Positions 14,334-22,207 of a stretch of DNA of 45,482 nt are shown here, one piece after another. The notes under the pieces were generated by a model. The model made no database searches, was not told the DNA's origin, and saw only the letters and a list, made by a program, of their open reading frames with translations. The DNA is from Lachnospiraceae bacterium. Lineage in GTDB: Bacteria > Bacillota_A > Clostridia > Lachnospirales > Lachnospiraceae. The position numbers were made by a program, and so were the translations under genes. The stretch's first letter is position 1, and every line of letters starts with the position of its first letter. Location of the stretch: assembly GCA_028694115.1 (NCBI GenBank), contig JAQUUB010000030.1, positions 1 to 45,482 on the forward strand, written 5' to 3'.

Positions 14334-15089
14334 ATGTTTGAAATTTTTTCTGACAGGAATAAGAATACGGTAAGTTTAAAAAAAGAACTTTTGATAGGGT
14401 ATATTACCGCTGGATATCCAGACGAAACGGTTTTTCCTGATATTATCACCGGATGCGAAAAAAATGGTATAGATATTTTTGAGATTGGATATCCCTCGAA
14501 AAATCCATTTGCTGATGGCGAGATAATTCAGAAGGCACATCATTCTGTAAATCATGAAGTTGTTTCAAATATTTCATATTGGAAGAAGATACGACGGGCA
14601 ACTAAGAAACCCATTTGGATAATGGGATATTCGGCGGATTTGGTAGATACAAAGAAATATATGGAACTTGCAAGAAATCATGTTGTAGACGCCTTTGTGA
14701 TTCCTGATTTGGATATAGAAAAAGCAGAGGATGTAGCCGAAGAAGTCAAGATATTCGGTGTGGATCTTGTTTGTTTTGTGCCGAACGGGACCGATAACCT
14801 TTTGGGATGCATGGAGAAATTCCCTCTTTTATATTATCAGCTTGTAAAAGGAAAAACTGGAACTAAATCAGCGGGGGAAAGTGATCTTGAAGAAATGAAA
14901 TCAATTTTGGCTACGCATAATCATTCCTATGTATTTGGTGGTTTTGGAATTAATTCAAGAGAAAGAGTTGAACAGGTAATTGGTACTGGTTTTAGAGGTG
15001 CAATTGTGGGTACGGCCATGATTGCCCATTTAAATGATTCTGTATCATCATTGTTTGAATTTATTCATGAGTTGAAGACCGCGGCATAG
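14334..15089 (+). CDS. trpA: Divergent tryptophan synthase alpha-like subunit
   Basis: TrpA cleaves indole-3-glycerol phosphate to indole and glyceraldehyde 3-phosphate. The barrel motifs are recognisable: LIGYITAGYPDE, IFEIGYPSKNPFADGEIIQ, VIPDLDIEKAED, YYQLVKGKTGTKS, FGGFGINSRE and AIVGTAMI. Both catalytic acids are kept, Glu50 and Asp61. The substrate loops differ from standard TrpA: PFSDPLADG has become PSKNPFADG, PDLPPEE has become PDLDIEK, and the YVSRTGVTG loop has become YYQLVKGKTGTKS. The phosphate-binding glycines GGFG and GTAM remain. It sits with transketolase in operon 2, while trpB is 4.5 kb away in operon 1. The likely reaction is retro-aldol cleavage of an indole- or heterocycle-glycerol phosphate. 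The released triose phosphate would be an acceptor for transketolase. Confidence 0.88.
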   Translation: MFEIFSDRNKNTVSLKKELLIGYITAGYPDETVFPDIITGCEKNGIDIFEIGYPSKNPFADGEIIQKAHHSVNHEVVSNISYWKKIRRATKKPIWIMGYSADLVDTKKYMELARNHVVDAFVIPDLDIEKAEDVAEEVKIFGVDLVCFVPNGTDNLLGCMEKFPLLYYQLVKGKTGTKSAGESDLEEMKSILATHNHSYVFGGFGINSRERVEQVIGTGFRGAIVGTAMIAHLNDSVSSLFEFIHELKTAA

Positions 15090-15134
15090 AAGTACATAGT
15101 GTTTTCTTGAATAACATGGTATGGAGGAATAAAT

Positions 15135-16223
15135 ATGGAGACAACGGCAGCATTGGTGACGAAAGTTAAAAATAACTTTGAAATTGTTGGAATTACTTTA
15201 AATGAGCCAAAAGCAAATGAAATTCAAGTTCGCATTGTAGCATCGGGTATTTGCCATACAGATGAAGCTGGGAGAACCGGGGTCGCACATTTCCCTGTAG
15301 TATTAGGACATGAAGGCGCAGGCATAGTTGAAAAGGTGGGAAACGCTGTTGAAGACTTTAACATTGGTGATCATGTAGTCTTGACAATCCCATCCTGTGG
15401 GGAATGTGAATACTGCAAATCAAAAAAAGCATTTGCTTGTAAAAAAAATGAGGAACTGATATTTGGCGGGAAAATGAAGGACGGAACAACTAGAATTTCT
15501 TTCCGCAGAGGTACGGTTAACCATTTTTTTGGACAATCCTCTTTTTCAAAGTATGTAATTGTTGATGCCAGGAGCGCAGTAAAAGTTGATAAAGATGTGG
15601 AGTTATCTCTGCTTGGTCCGTTGGGATGTGGTTTTCAGACTGGAGCTGGCACTGTATTAGGATTTTTAAAGGCACAGAAAGGGAGCAGTATAGTTGTTTT
15701 CGGTTGCGGAGCTGTTGGCTTTAGTGCAATTATGGCCGCTAAGATTGCAGGGTGTTCTCAAATAATTGCAGTTGGCGGAAATGACGATAAACTTCAACTG
15801 GCAAAGGAGTTGGGGGCCACACATATAGTCAATCGAAAAAATACTAAAGATATATCTGCAGTGATAAGAAAAATGACCGGAGCTTTAAACTATGCACTTG
15901 ATACTTCCGGAGCTCCAGAAATGATTGATGTAGCAATAAAATCTCTTGATAAATTAGGACATTTGGTTTTAGTCGGGATGGGAAGTGAAATAACCATCAA
16001 TCCGGTTGAGTTAATGGTTGATTCCATTTCAATCAGTGCGATTGCAGAAGGGTGTGTAAATCCTTATGAGTTTATACCACAACTTGTATCCTTTTATAAG
16101 CAAGGGATTTTTCCAATAGATAAACTTGTAACATATTATGAGTTTGACCAGATAAATAAAGCCTTTGAAGATTTACGAAATGGAGCTGTTATAAAACCTA
16201 TTTTAAAAATTTCAGAAGTATAA
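15135..16223 (+). CDS. Zinc-dependent aryl-alcohol-type dehydrogenase
   Basis: This second MDR dehydrogenase of 362 residues resembles the aryl/benzyl alcohol and class III groups. ASGICHTDE carries the catalytic zinc cysteine, VLGHEGAGIVEKVG the histidine, CGECEYCKSKKAFAC the structural zinc set, and VVFGCGAVGFSAI the nucleotide fold. GGDD-type acidic residues after the fold suggest NAD. The insert around residues 110-140 with RRGTVNHFFGQSSFSKY is typical of the aryl-alcohol group. TATGGAGG precedes the ATG. It differs clearly from the dehydrogenase at 11482, so the two probably act on different alcohols. Confidence 0.9.
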   Translation: METTAALVTKVKNNFEIVGITLNEPKANEIQVRIVASGICHTDEAGRTGVAHFPVVLGHEGAGIVEKVGNAVEDFNIGDHVVLTIPSCGECEYCKSKKAFACKKNEELIFGGKMKDGTTRISFRRGTVNHFFGQSSFSKYVIVDARSAVKVDKDVELSLLGPLGCGFQTGAGTVLGFLKAQKGSSIVVFGCGAVGFSAIMAAKIAGCSQIIAVGGNDDKLQLAKELGATHIVNRKNTKDISAVIRKMTGALNYALDTSGAPEMIDVAIKSLDKLGHLVLVGMGSEITINPVELMVDSISISAIAEGCVNPYEFIPQLVSFYKQGIFPIDKLVTYYEFDQINKAFEDLRNGAVIKPILKISEV

Positions 16224-16244
16224 AATTACTAAGGAGGTCATATA

Positions 16245-16871
16245 ATGGGTATTTTTAATTCATGGAAAGATATAGAATTCCCTTCAAAAACTACGAATAA
16301 CGACCATATTAAAATTGGTGAATACACTTATTATGCCGGCTCCTATCACGAAAAATCATTTGAAGAGTATTGTGTGAGGTATGTTAATGAGGAGCCAGAT
16401 AGGGATAAACTCATTATCGGAAAGTTCTGTTCAATTGGTTCGGGGGCAGTATTCAATATTGGTGGTTCCCAACGGCATAGAAGGGAATGGGCCTCTACAT
16501 ATCCGTTTCATTATATGTTTCCAGAGGTGTGCGAAAATGATCCTTACTGCAAATGCGGAAATACAGTAATTGGCAATGATGTGTGGATCGGCACAGAATC
16601 TATGATAATGCCAGGTGTAAAGGTGGGAGATGGGGCAGTAATCGGAGCGCATGCATTAGTTACAAAAGATGTACCACCTTATACAATTGTAGGAGGAGTA
16701 CCGGCGAAGACAATTAGAAAAAGATTTGGCGATAACGTAATAGAGAAGTTATTGTACATCTCATGGTGGGATTTTTCTATTGATGAAATAAAAATTCTGA
16801 TGCCGTATTTAGCAAGTGAGAATGTTGACAAGGTATTAGAAATTGGTGAAAGGATTAGAAACTATGAATGA
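16245..16871 (+). CDS. CatB/Vat-like hexapeptide acetyltransferase
   Basis: This xenobiotic acetyltransferase-type left-handed beta-helix enzyme is 208 residues long. IGEYTYYAGSYHEKSFEEY, KLIIGKFCSIGSGAVF, and RHRREWASTYPFHYMF with the catalytic histidine match CatB and Vat proteins. Hexapeptide repeats follow in VIGNDVWIGTESMIMPG and VIGAHALVTKDVPPY, ending with IVGGVPAK. Family members O-acetylate chloramphenicol, streptogramin A or sugars. In this operon it may tailor or protect the product; a stand-alone resistance gene is less likely given AGGAGG 9 bases upstream and the tight spacing on both sides. Confidence 0.9.
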   Translation: MGIFNSWKDIEFPSKTTNNDHIKIGEYTYYAGSYHEKSFEEYCVRYVNEEPDRDKLIIGKFCSIGSGAVFNIGGSQRHRREWASTYPFHYMFPEVCENDPYCKCGNTVIGNDVWIGTESMIMPGVKVGDGAVIGAHALVTKDVPPYTIVGGVPAKTIRKRFGDNVIEKLLYISWWDFSIDEIKILMPYLASENVDKVLEIGERIRNYE

Positions 16872-17502
16872 GAAAATAAGAGAACTTGATAGTGATCAGC
16901 CTGTTGAGTTGTGGCTATTTCGCCATGGAGAAACTTTGTTTAACGTTAAGAATTTAATTCAGGGCTGGTGTGATTCGCCTTTAACACCAAAAGGTATACA
17001 GATGACAAAAAGTGTGGGACAGAAATTGGAAAAACTTGGTGTGAAATTTGATGCTGCATTTAGCAGTGACTTGACACGCTGTCTGGAAACGGCACAGATC
17101 TTATTGGATTGCCTGGATAGTGATATAAGTGTATTACCTGACAGAAGATTACGAGAAATCAATACTGGAGACTGTGAGGGTGATCTGGTAAGTGAACACT
17201 TAAAAAAGTATCCATTATCTTTCAATATCAAAAAATATACAGGCGTTCCAAATGGAGAAAAGTGGAATGAGGCTATCGAAAGAATTGTTGCTTGCTTGAC
17301 GGAAATTGGAGAACATTACAGTCATACGGGCGGAAGCATTATGGTTGTGAGTCACAGCATGGTTATTGCAGCCGTTAAGTCTTATCTGAATCATGCAGAA
17401 GAATTTAAACCGGTTCCCCATAATAGTGTAACTGTTTTTGAGTATTACAAAGGAGAACTTAAATTAAAACTGTTTCAAGAGGAGCTGCGTTACGGGGCAT
17501 AG
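16864..17502 (+). CDS. Histidine phosphatase (phosphoglycerate mutase-like)
   Basis: This enzyme of the branch-1 histidine phosphatase family uses a phosphohistidine intermediate. LFRHGETLFN is the catalytic RHG box (about residues 19-28), followed by SSDLTRCLETAQILL, LREINTGDCEGD, and the second histidine in MVVSHSMVI. Length is 212 residues. It resembles the cobalamin phosphatase/phosphoserine phosphatase style more than glycolytic mutase, which usually ends with further C-terminal residues. It overlaps the acetyltransferase gene by 8 bases. In a pathway producing phosphorylated intermediates it could remove the final phosphate. Confidence 0.88.
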   Translation: MNEKIRELDSDQPVELWLFRHGETLFNVKNLIQGWCDSPLTPKGIQMTKSVGQKLEKLGVKFDAAFSSDLTRCLETAQILLDCLDSDISVLPDRRLREINTGDCEGDLVSEHLKKYPLSFNIKKYTGVPNGEKWNEAIERIVACLTEIGEHYSHTGGSIMVVSHSMVIAAVKSYLNHAEEFKPVPHNSVTVFEYYKGELKLKLFQEELRYGA

Positions 17503-17519
17503 TTATTGAGGTGATACAT

Positions 17520-18077
17520 ATGAAAAAACATATTCTTGGAACTTTGGGAAAGGATGTAAGTGATCCTACATGTAGTATGTTGGCAGCACAAAAGATCAAG
17601 GTCAAGGATGCAATCATCGGTTATTCAACATTTGAGGAAGCGATTGCAGATTTAAAATGCAAAATGGTGCAGGAGGTACTATTACCGGATGCATATCCGA
17701 ACATCAGAACTTTTTTAATGGACGAGCAACTTAAAGAAAAAAATATTTGTGTTCGATATTCCTCATTTGGCATTGGTGACTGAAACAGAATTAGACGAAT
17801 ATAAGACATTATATTTGCATCCGGCTATGGAGAGCTTATTGGACTCTGTTACCATTAATTTCAAAACCAAAAACTTTGTAAACAGTAATTCAATAGCCTG
17901 TGAGAGGGTTCTGAAGAATAAGGAGTGTGTGCGATAACAAACAGATCTTGTGCAGTTTCGTATAATTTGAAAATACAGGAGGTTCCTAAGAACGAGTATA
18001 CATATGTCTTTTATGGTATTCGGGGAGAACAAATAATGAATAAAGTATCAATAGTTTTAAAAAAGAAAAGAACATGA
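17520..18077 (+). pseudogene. Prephenate-dehydratase-like gene, frameshifted at least twice
   Basis: The frame from 17520 begins HILGTLGKDVSDPTCSMLAAQ, then STFEEAIADL, matching the opening of prephenate dehydratase. It stops at 17783. Homology continues in a second frame (IPHLALVTETELDEYKTLYLHP to 17937) and returns to the first frame (GVCAITNRSCAVSYNL, NEYTYVFYG). The first shift falls at a run of seven A at 17737-17743, the second near 17915-17925. The TRF catalytic triad of the family would read TYV, so even the intact ancestor may not have been a dehydratase, and no ACT domain follows. Sequencing error is possible; decay is more likely because the next gene is shifted too. It lies in operon 2, 17 bases after the phosphatase. 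Confidence 0.65.
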
Positions 18078-18304
18078 CAAATGGACAAAAAGCTAATTGT
18101 GCTTCCATCTTGATAGGACAGTTAGTAGAATTATGTCCGGACATATATGAGATGAATCCAATAAGAGATCCGAAGGGAATTTCTCACGCATCGATAAAGA
18201 ACAATGTAATTGTTTTAGAAACGAACGAAAACAAGTTTATTAAGCTATTGGACGAAGTAAATGAATTCCAGTATGTGGTATTTACTGACATTGGACAAGC
18301 GTAA
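18036..18304 (+). pseudogene. DUF2000-like gene, frameshifted near its start
   Basis: An ATG at 18036 with GGGGAG upstream opens a frame reading MNKVSIVLKKK that stops at 18077. The rest of the domain continues in another frame from about 18074: TNGQKANCASILIGQLVELCP, PKGISHASIKNNVIVLET, FQYVVFTDIGQA. The shift lies in an A-rich run around 18057-18070. The pattern fits DUF2000, a small family thought to resemble the Pth2 peptidyl-tRNA hydrolase fold; that structural link is from memory and not checked. It would be the last gene of operon 2. The second frame alone, 76 residues, is a possible shortened product but has no ribosome site. Confidence 0.6.
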
Positions 18305-18802
18305 TAAAAAATATATTCATCGTGTAATATGAGCAGCTTTTATTTGTCCTGTTGTAGTTCCAAATAAAGAAAAAACATTACCAAAATGTAATTTTGTAAA
18401 GTATGATATTTCTTTTTGGGATAAACTGTCACAAAGTGAAAAAGTTTTTGTAATTTGGATTCAGTTGGTCACAATTTGCAAATCGAATGTCCAAAGCTTT
18501 TTAATACGCTTATGAATGGTTATCAAATTTCAAAACATATAATTATTAAATATAAATGTCCAAATCAAGGATTAAAAGGTGCATTATATACTTGATCTGG
18601 GCATTTGCATTATTATATCTGAAAATCTATTCCTGTACATTCTTACCTTTTTTTTCACAAATTAAATCAGTTGTATTACACCGTAATAACTATAATGGTC
18701 TCATGTGAGGGTTCACAAAATGGACAGTCAATCCGAATGAGCATAATATTGATTTTGATAAATTATAGGCTGCACTAACGCTGGCTGTCTGTTCTTCCTT
18801 TT
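18305..18802. other. Gene-free stretch with decayed open segments
   Basis: No intact gene is visible over about 500 bases. One plus-strand frame is open without a start from about 18331 to 18510. It has coding-like composition, including PVVVPNKEKTLPKCN and FWDKLSQSEKVFV, but no family is recognised. The rest is A/T-rich with many stops. It marks the boundary between the metabolic island and the next region and may hold the remnant of a lost gene or insertion. Confidence 0.5.
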
Positions 18803-19618
18803 TTAATTGTCTGAATCACATTTTACCGTAATCTGTGTCACATATTCATCCATACTGGAAATAGCCATCTCATTGATGCCTTCTTCATAGGCATAGCCCG
18901 TAAGGGCGAGATGGTTTTTTTCTGCGTATTGAAGTATTTTGCGATAAGTATCAGGAAGCAGTTTCCAGTTTCCCTTGCAAAAGGTACGAAGATAGGTACC
19001 GGCAGGTCTCATAAAGATTCCCTTTTTCTTTTGAAACTTAGGAAGTTTAGTAAAAAAGCAAGCATAGGAATTAAAGTTGCCACTGGATAAATTGGCGGTA
19101 TTTATCATACTACCATAGCTTCTGTTTAAAAGACATTCGGGGTCGTGATCGTTCATCTGTTTAAATAGCATCTGAAAATCCTCACTGTCAAATTTGCCGG
19201 TAATAGGGTCACTGAGCAGAAGATATTCCTCTTTGCATGAGATGGTCTCAATCGTATCTAAATCAGTTCGTTCACTGAGAGAAAGCTGATATTCCTTTGT
19301 CTGAAGCAAATGATCGATCTCCTGCAGGTGGCGAATTTGTTCCTGAAGGGATTTTCTCCTTGTTGTAAGTATTTCATGGAAAGCAACAGGGGTCCGATGA
19401 CTAAAATAGTCCGTGATTTCCGCAATGCTCATCCCAAGTTCCCGGAACGCCAAGATCATTTCAAATTCAGAACTCTGCAGATAGGAGTAGTAGCGGTAAT
19501 CATTGTCGCCCGTGTGGTTCGGCTTGAACAGGCCGATTTCATCATAATAGTGTAGAGTGCGCTTGTTTACATGATGAAGCTTTGCGAATTCTCCGGCGGT
19601 AAAATATGTATTTTTCAT
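18803..19618 (-). CDS. MerR-family regulator with GyrI-like effector domain
   Basis: The N-terminal winged helix reads TAGEFAKLHHVNKRTLHYYDEIGLFKP, the recognition region of MerR proteins, followed by YRYYSYLQSSEFEMILAFRELGMSIAEI and a long coiled-coil linker. The C-terminal half (about residues 110-271) fits a GyrI/BmrR-type ligand-binding domain, as in activators of drug efflux pumps. The ATG at 19618 has AGGAGG upstream; the longer frame to 19723 crosses the divergent promoter. It faces a truncated MATE pump gene whose promoter has the 19-base MerR spacing. Confidence 0.88.
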   Translation of the reverse strand: MKNTYFTAGEFAKLHHVNKRTLHYYDEIGLFKPNHTGDNDYRYYSYLQSSEFEMILAFRELGMSIAEITDYFSHRTPVAFHEILTTRRKSLQEQIRHLQEIDHLLQTKEYQLSLSERTDLDTIETISCKEEYLLLSDPITGKFDSEDFQMLFKQMNDHDPECLLNRSYGSMINTANLSSGNFNSYACFFTKLPKFQKKKGIFMRPAGTYLRTFCKGNWKLLPDTYRKILQYAEKNHLALTGYAYEEGINEMAISSMDEYVTQITVKCDSDN

Positions 19619-19635
19619 AAAGTATGTTCCTCCTA

Positions 19636-19666
19636 TTGACATTACAGTTACTGTATAGTTTATCAT
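19636..19666 (+). promoter_or_regulatory. MerR-type promoter with 19-bp spacer
   Basis: TTGACA (19636-19641) and TATCAT (19661-19666) are 19 bases apart. The spacer contains ACAGTTACTGT, a dyad. Long spacers bound at a central dyad are the hallmark of MerR-activated promoters. Confidence 0.75.
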
Positions 19667-19709
19667 CCTTCTTATCCAATGACAAGAACGATATGGAGGT
19701 ATCAAAAAG

Positions 19710-19886
19710 ATGATGGAAACCATTTATTACAAAACACTGAATTTGAAAAATCTGCTGGTGTTCGTCATTCCCACAATGCTAATGACGGTCATCCAGTCTC
19801 TCTACTCCATGATAGACGGGGCAGCTCTTGCCAGCGGACCTGGAATGCTGAATCCCGTGCCTGATCATTGCTGTCTAATTAAATAA
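19710..19886 (+). pseudogene. Truncated MATE-family efflux pump
   Basis: The 58-codon frame begins MMETIYYKTLNLKNLLVF and continues with VIPTMLMTVIQSLYSMIDG, the first transmembrane helix and following motif of MATE exporters. It then jumps to unrelated residues (AALASGPGMLNPV) and stops. A full pump is about 450 residues, so nearly all of the gene is gone, by an internal deletion just after MIDG. TGGAGG precedes the start and the MerR-type promoter is intact, leaving the regulator without its pump. Confidence 0.7.
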
Positions 19887-19909
19887 ATAATTTGAAAAGA
19901 AGAAAACAA

Positions 19910-20533
19910 ATGGAAAACACATTGGAATTTCGGAAAATACGAAAAGAGGATTACGCGGCATTAGAATATATTATTAAGGATGTTTGGCAATATGAAGACT
20001 TCTGCTCGCCACGGTTGGCAAAAAAAATGGCGAAACTCTATCTTGCAACCTGCATGACAAATCAAACCTATAACTGTGTGGCGGTACGAGATGGGAAAGC
20101 AGTTGGGGTGATTATGGGTAACTGTTTCAGTGAGAAAAAACATGTAGCAAAATATCTGCTTCGTCAGATTGGAGCTGTGCTTGGAATGGCTTTATCTGGA
20201 GAGGGCAGAAGTATTATGAAAATGTTCCAGGGCTTTGATCAGATTGACGAAGAACTGCTTCAACTGTCAGAAAAAACGTATGACGGTGTTGTAGCATTCT
20301 TTGCAGTTGACAAAGAGGAGCATGGAACTGGGATTGGTGGCCAGTTATATCAAAGGCTTATGGACTACTTTGCAGAATGTCAGATACACGATTTTTATTT
20401 ATATACGGATACTACCTGTAATTTTGGGTTCTATGAACACCAGGGAATGATAAGAGCAGCCGAGAGGGAGAAGGAATTTGAAGGGTATGGACGAAAGATG
20501 AAATTTTTTCTGTACGAAAAAGGAAATCTATAA
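19910..20533 (+). CDS. GNAT-family N-acetyltransferase
   Basis: The acetyl-CoA transferase fold is shown by LEFRKIRKEDYAALEYIIKD at the start and by FAVDKEEHGTGIGGQLYQRLMDYF, with the GxGIGG acetyl-CoA loop, at about residues 131-151. NFGFYEHQGMIRA is a typical final strand-helix segment. It is 207 residues long. A long insert between residues 75 and 120 distinguishes it from minimal GNATs. The start at 19910 is chosen since homology begins with LEFRKI; the Shine-Dalgarno is weak in either case. It follows the MATE remnant by 23 bases and may have been its operon partner. The substrate is unknown. Confidence 0.85.
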   Translation: MENTLEFRKIRKEDYAALEYIIKDVWQYEDFCSPRLAKKMAKLYLATCMTNQTYNCVAVRDGKAVGVIMGNCFSEKKHVAKYLLRQIGAVLGMALSGEGRSIMKMFQGFDQIDEELLQLSEKTYDGVVAFFAVDKEEHGTGIGGQLYQRLMDYFAECQIHDFYLYTDTTCNFGFYEHQGMIRAAEREKEFEGYGRKMKFFLYEKGNL

Positions 20534-20555
20534 GAAACAAAGCAGTATAAAATAC

Positions 20556-20585
20556 TTGACATGCAAATCTTACAGATGTAAGATT
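20556..20585 (+). promoter_or_regulatory. BlaI-type operator and promoter
   Basis: AATCTTACA (20566-20574) and TGTAAGATT (20577-20585) form a 9-base-arm palindrome around GA. It contains the TACA-n2-TGTA core of BlaI/MecI sites. TTGACA (20556-20561) and TAAGAT (20579-20584), 17 bases apart, place the operator across the promoter. A second CTTAC/GTAAG pair lies at about 20621-20633. Confidence 0.8.
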
Positions 20586-20654
20586 ATATAACATAAAAGA
20601 AAATTTTTTAAAATTAAAATCTTACAAAAGTAAGCACAAGTTAAAAGATGATGC

Positions 20655-21557
20655 GTGGACAATGTATTACAGTGGAGGAAAAGGATGGCTCATGTGAAAT
20701 GGTTGATGAAAAAATATGGAATTTGGCTGGTTCTTTTATTGATTATAGTCATGCTGGTGGGGATAGCATTAGAAACTCAAAAGAGAAAAGAAGATATTGC
20801 ATTGGTAACAGCAGAAGAAGCGATGGATAAAGAAGATAATTCAGAGACAGTAAAGGAAAGAGAGGAAAAAGGGTACGATCTTCCGATTAATCCAGAAGAA
20901 CAAAAAGAGGCAGAAAATGATTGTAAAATATTATTAGAGAAAATTAGAGCTATTTACGAACAAGCAGATAAAGGCAAGTCAATCAATGTTGTTTTGTCGG
21001 ATGAGACAAAAACTGAAATGCTGGAGGTATTGAAGGAAACTGGTCAGCCATTGATCGTTACAACGTTATATACAAATATGGAAAATGCTGAAAAGATAGA
21101 AAAATTTATTGAAACATCAGAACAGCAGAAAAGCGGTGAAGTTGTAATGTATGATTTATGCGCCGATGGCGGATTGAATCGTGAAAAGTTCTCCTACGAT
21201 GGGAAGGATATGTATGTTTTTTCTACTCGCATGACTTGGAATGAACAGAATGAACCAATGATAATTGGCAGTTCTTATACAAGAATAAAGAATTGGGAAT
21301 ATACAGATAAGGGATGGTTTCACTATGAATTATGTGTACCAGAATATCCGGAGGTTTCAGAAGATGAGAATGGGACAACAACTGTAACCATAGATGCAGT
21401 TTGCGAAAGAATTGGAACAGATTGCTATATGACACATAAACTGACGGTAAGGTTGCAGGAGAATGGAATCTATCAGTATCTTGGAAATGAGATTATGGGA
21501 GATGGTCTGGAACGTATGCCAGACTATATAGACCGTTTAAGCAATGAATGGGAATAG
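20655..21557 (+). CDS. Membrane-anchored extracellular protein, DUF6070-like
   Basis: An N-terminal positively charged segment is followed by one hydrophobic helix, YGIWLVLLLIIVMLVGIAL, then a charged, lysine/glutamate-rich linker and a soluble domain of about 230 residues. This is a single-pass protein with the bulk outside the cell. The soluble part contains VVMYDLCADGGLNREKFSYDG and YTRIKNWEYTDKGWFHYELC and resembles DUF6070 proteins of Lachnospiraceae; that match is tentative. The start could be the first ATG at 20655 or the internal ATG at 20685, which has GGAGG upstream. It is directly behind a BlaI-type operator, so it is probably induced with blaR1/blaI. The function is unknown; a cell-wall stress role is inferred from control only. 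Confidence 0.7.
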   Translation: MDNVLQWRKRMAHVKWLMKKYGIWLVLLLIIVMLVGIALETQKRKEDIALVTAEEAMDKEDNSETVKEREEKGYDLPINPEEQKEAENDCKILLEKIRAIYEQADKGKSINVVLSDETKTEMLEVLKETGQPLIVTTLYTNMENAEKIEKFIETSEQQKSGEVVMYDLCADGGLNREKFSYDGKDMYVFSTRMTWNEQNEPMIIGSSYTRIKNWEYTDKGWFHYELCVPEYPEVSEDENGTTTVTIDAVCERIGTDCYMTHKLTVRLQENGIYQYLGNEIMGDGLERMPDYIDRLSNEWE

Positions 21558-21572
21558 AAAGGATTATGATAA

Positions 21573-22105
21573 ATGGTACAGTGTAAAATAAAAGTTGGGA
21601 AACAGGAACAGGAAGTGATAAAGGAAATAGCTCTGCAAAGTCCTGTAAATATAAAAAAGAGGCAAAGGATGATTCCTATATGCAGATTCATGAGTGTATT
21701 GTGTTTTCTGGGCGTAGTATATGCCTGGATAGCAGAATCTGTACTTATGGGGATTTCAATGCTTATACTTTGCATTTTTTTATGGTATTTGGCTTTGGCG
21801 GAGCAGAAAAATTACAAAAAAGTGTAATAAACGGAAGGATGAAGAAGGTAGAGCAGGAACAAGAGCCAGGTGAAACAGAATATATCTTTGACCATGATGG
21901 AATACAGATCAATTCCGAAAAAGGAAGTGGAATAAACTACTGGAAGGCTTTCCGGTGTTATGGCATAATTAAGAATTATATCTACATTAAGCGATTTGAT
22001 AACCAGATTGTTTTAGTAGATAAAGAAAAGCTAACACCAGAGAAATTATGTGAACTGGAGGAATTATTGAAAGCGAACTGTAAATATGATCAGAAAGATC
22101 AATAA
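21573..22105 (+). pseudogene. YcxB-like membrane protein gene, split by a frameshift
   Basis: The first frame (21573-21827) encodes an N-terminal soluble stretch and two hydrophobic helices ending at NYKK. The second frame carries MKKVEQEQEPGETEYIFDHDGIQI, the YWKAFRCYGIIKNYIYI segment and VDKEKLTPEKL, which together fit the YcxB C-terminal domain. The junction is a run of six A at about 21818-21823, where losing or gaining one base would join the frames. This could be a mutation, a sequencing error, or frameshifting at CAAAAAA; mutation is favoured. It follows the anchored protein by 15 bases and likely shares its BlaI control. Confidence 0.65.
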
Positions 22106-22168
22106 AATAAAGCGGCGCTGCTGCCTCATATCAGAAGGGAGTAACGTCGCTATTATTTGCCAGGCATG

Positions 22169-22197
22169 CAAGGAAAGGTCCGGTGGATCTTTCCTTG
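22169..22197. terminator. Terminator between convergent ycxB-like and blaR1 genes
   Basis: CAAGGAAAG (22169-22177) pairs with CTTTCCTTG (22189-22197), with an inner TCC/GGA. It can act for both converging transcripts; the plus side is followed by TTGTGTT. Confidence 0.75.
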
Positions 22198-22207
22198 TTG
22201 TGTTGAG

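Noticed and set aside
21814..21835. Programmed frameshift in the YcxB-like gene
   Set aside because: CAAAAAA could slip, but there is no evident downstream pseudoknot or conserved arrangement; simple mutation explains it.
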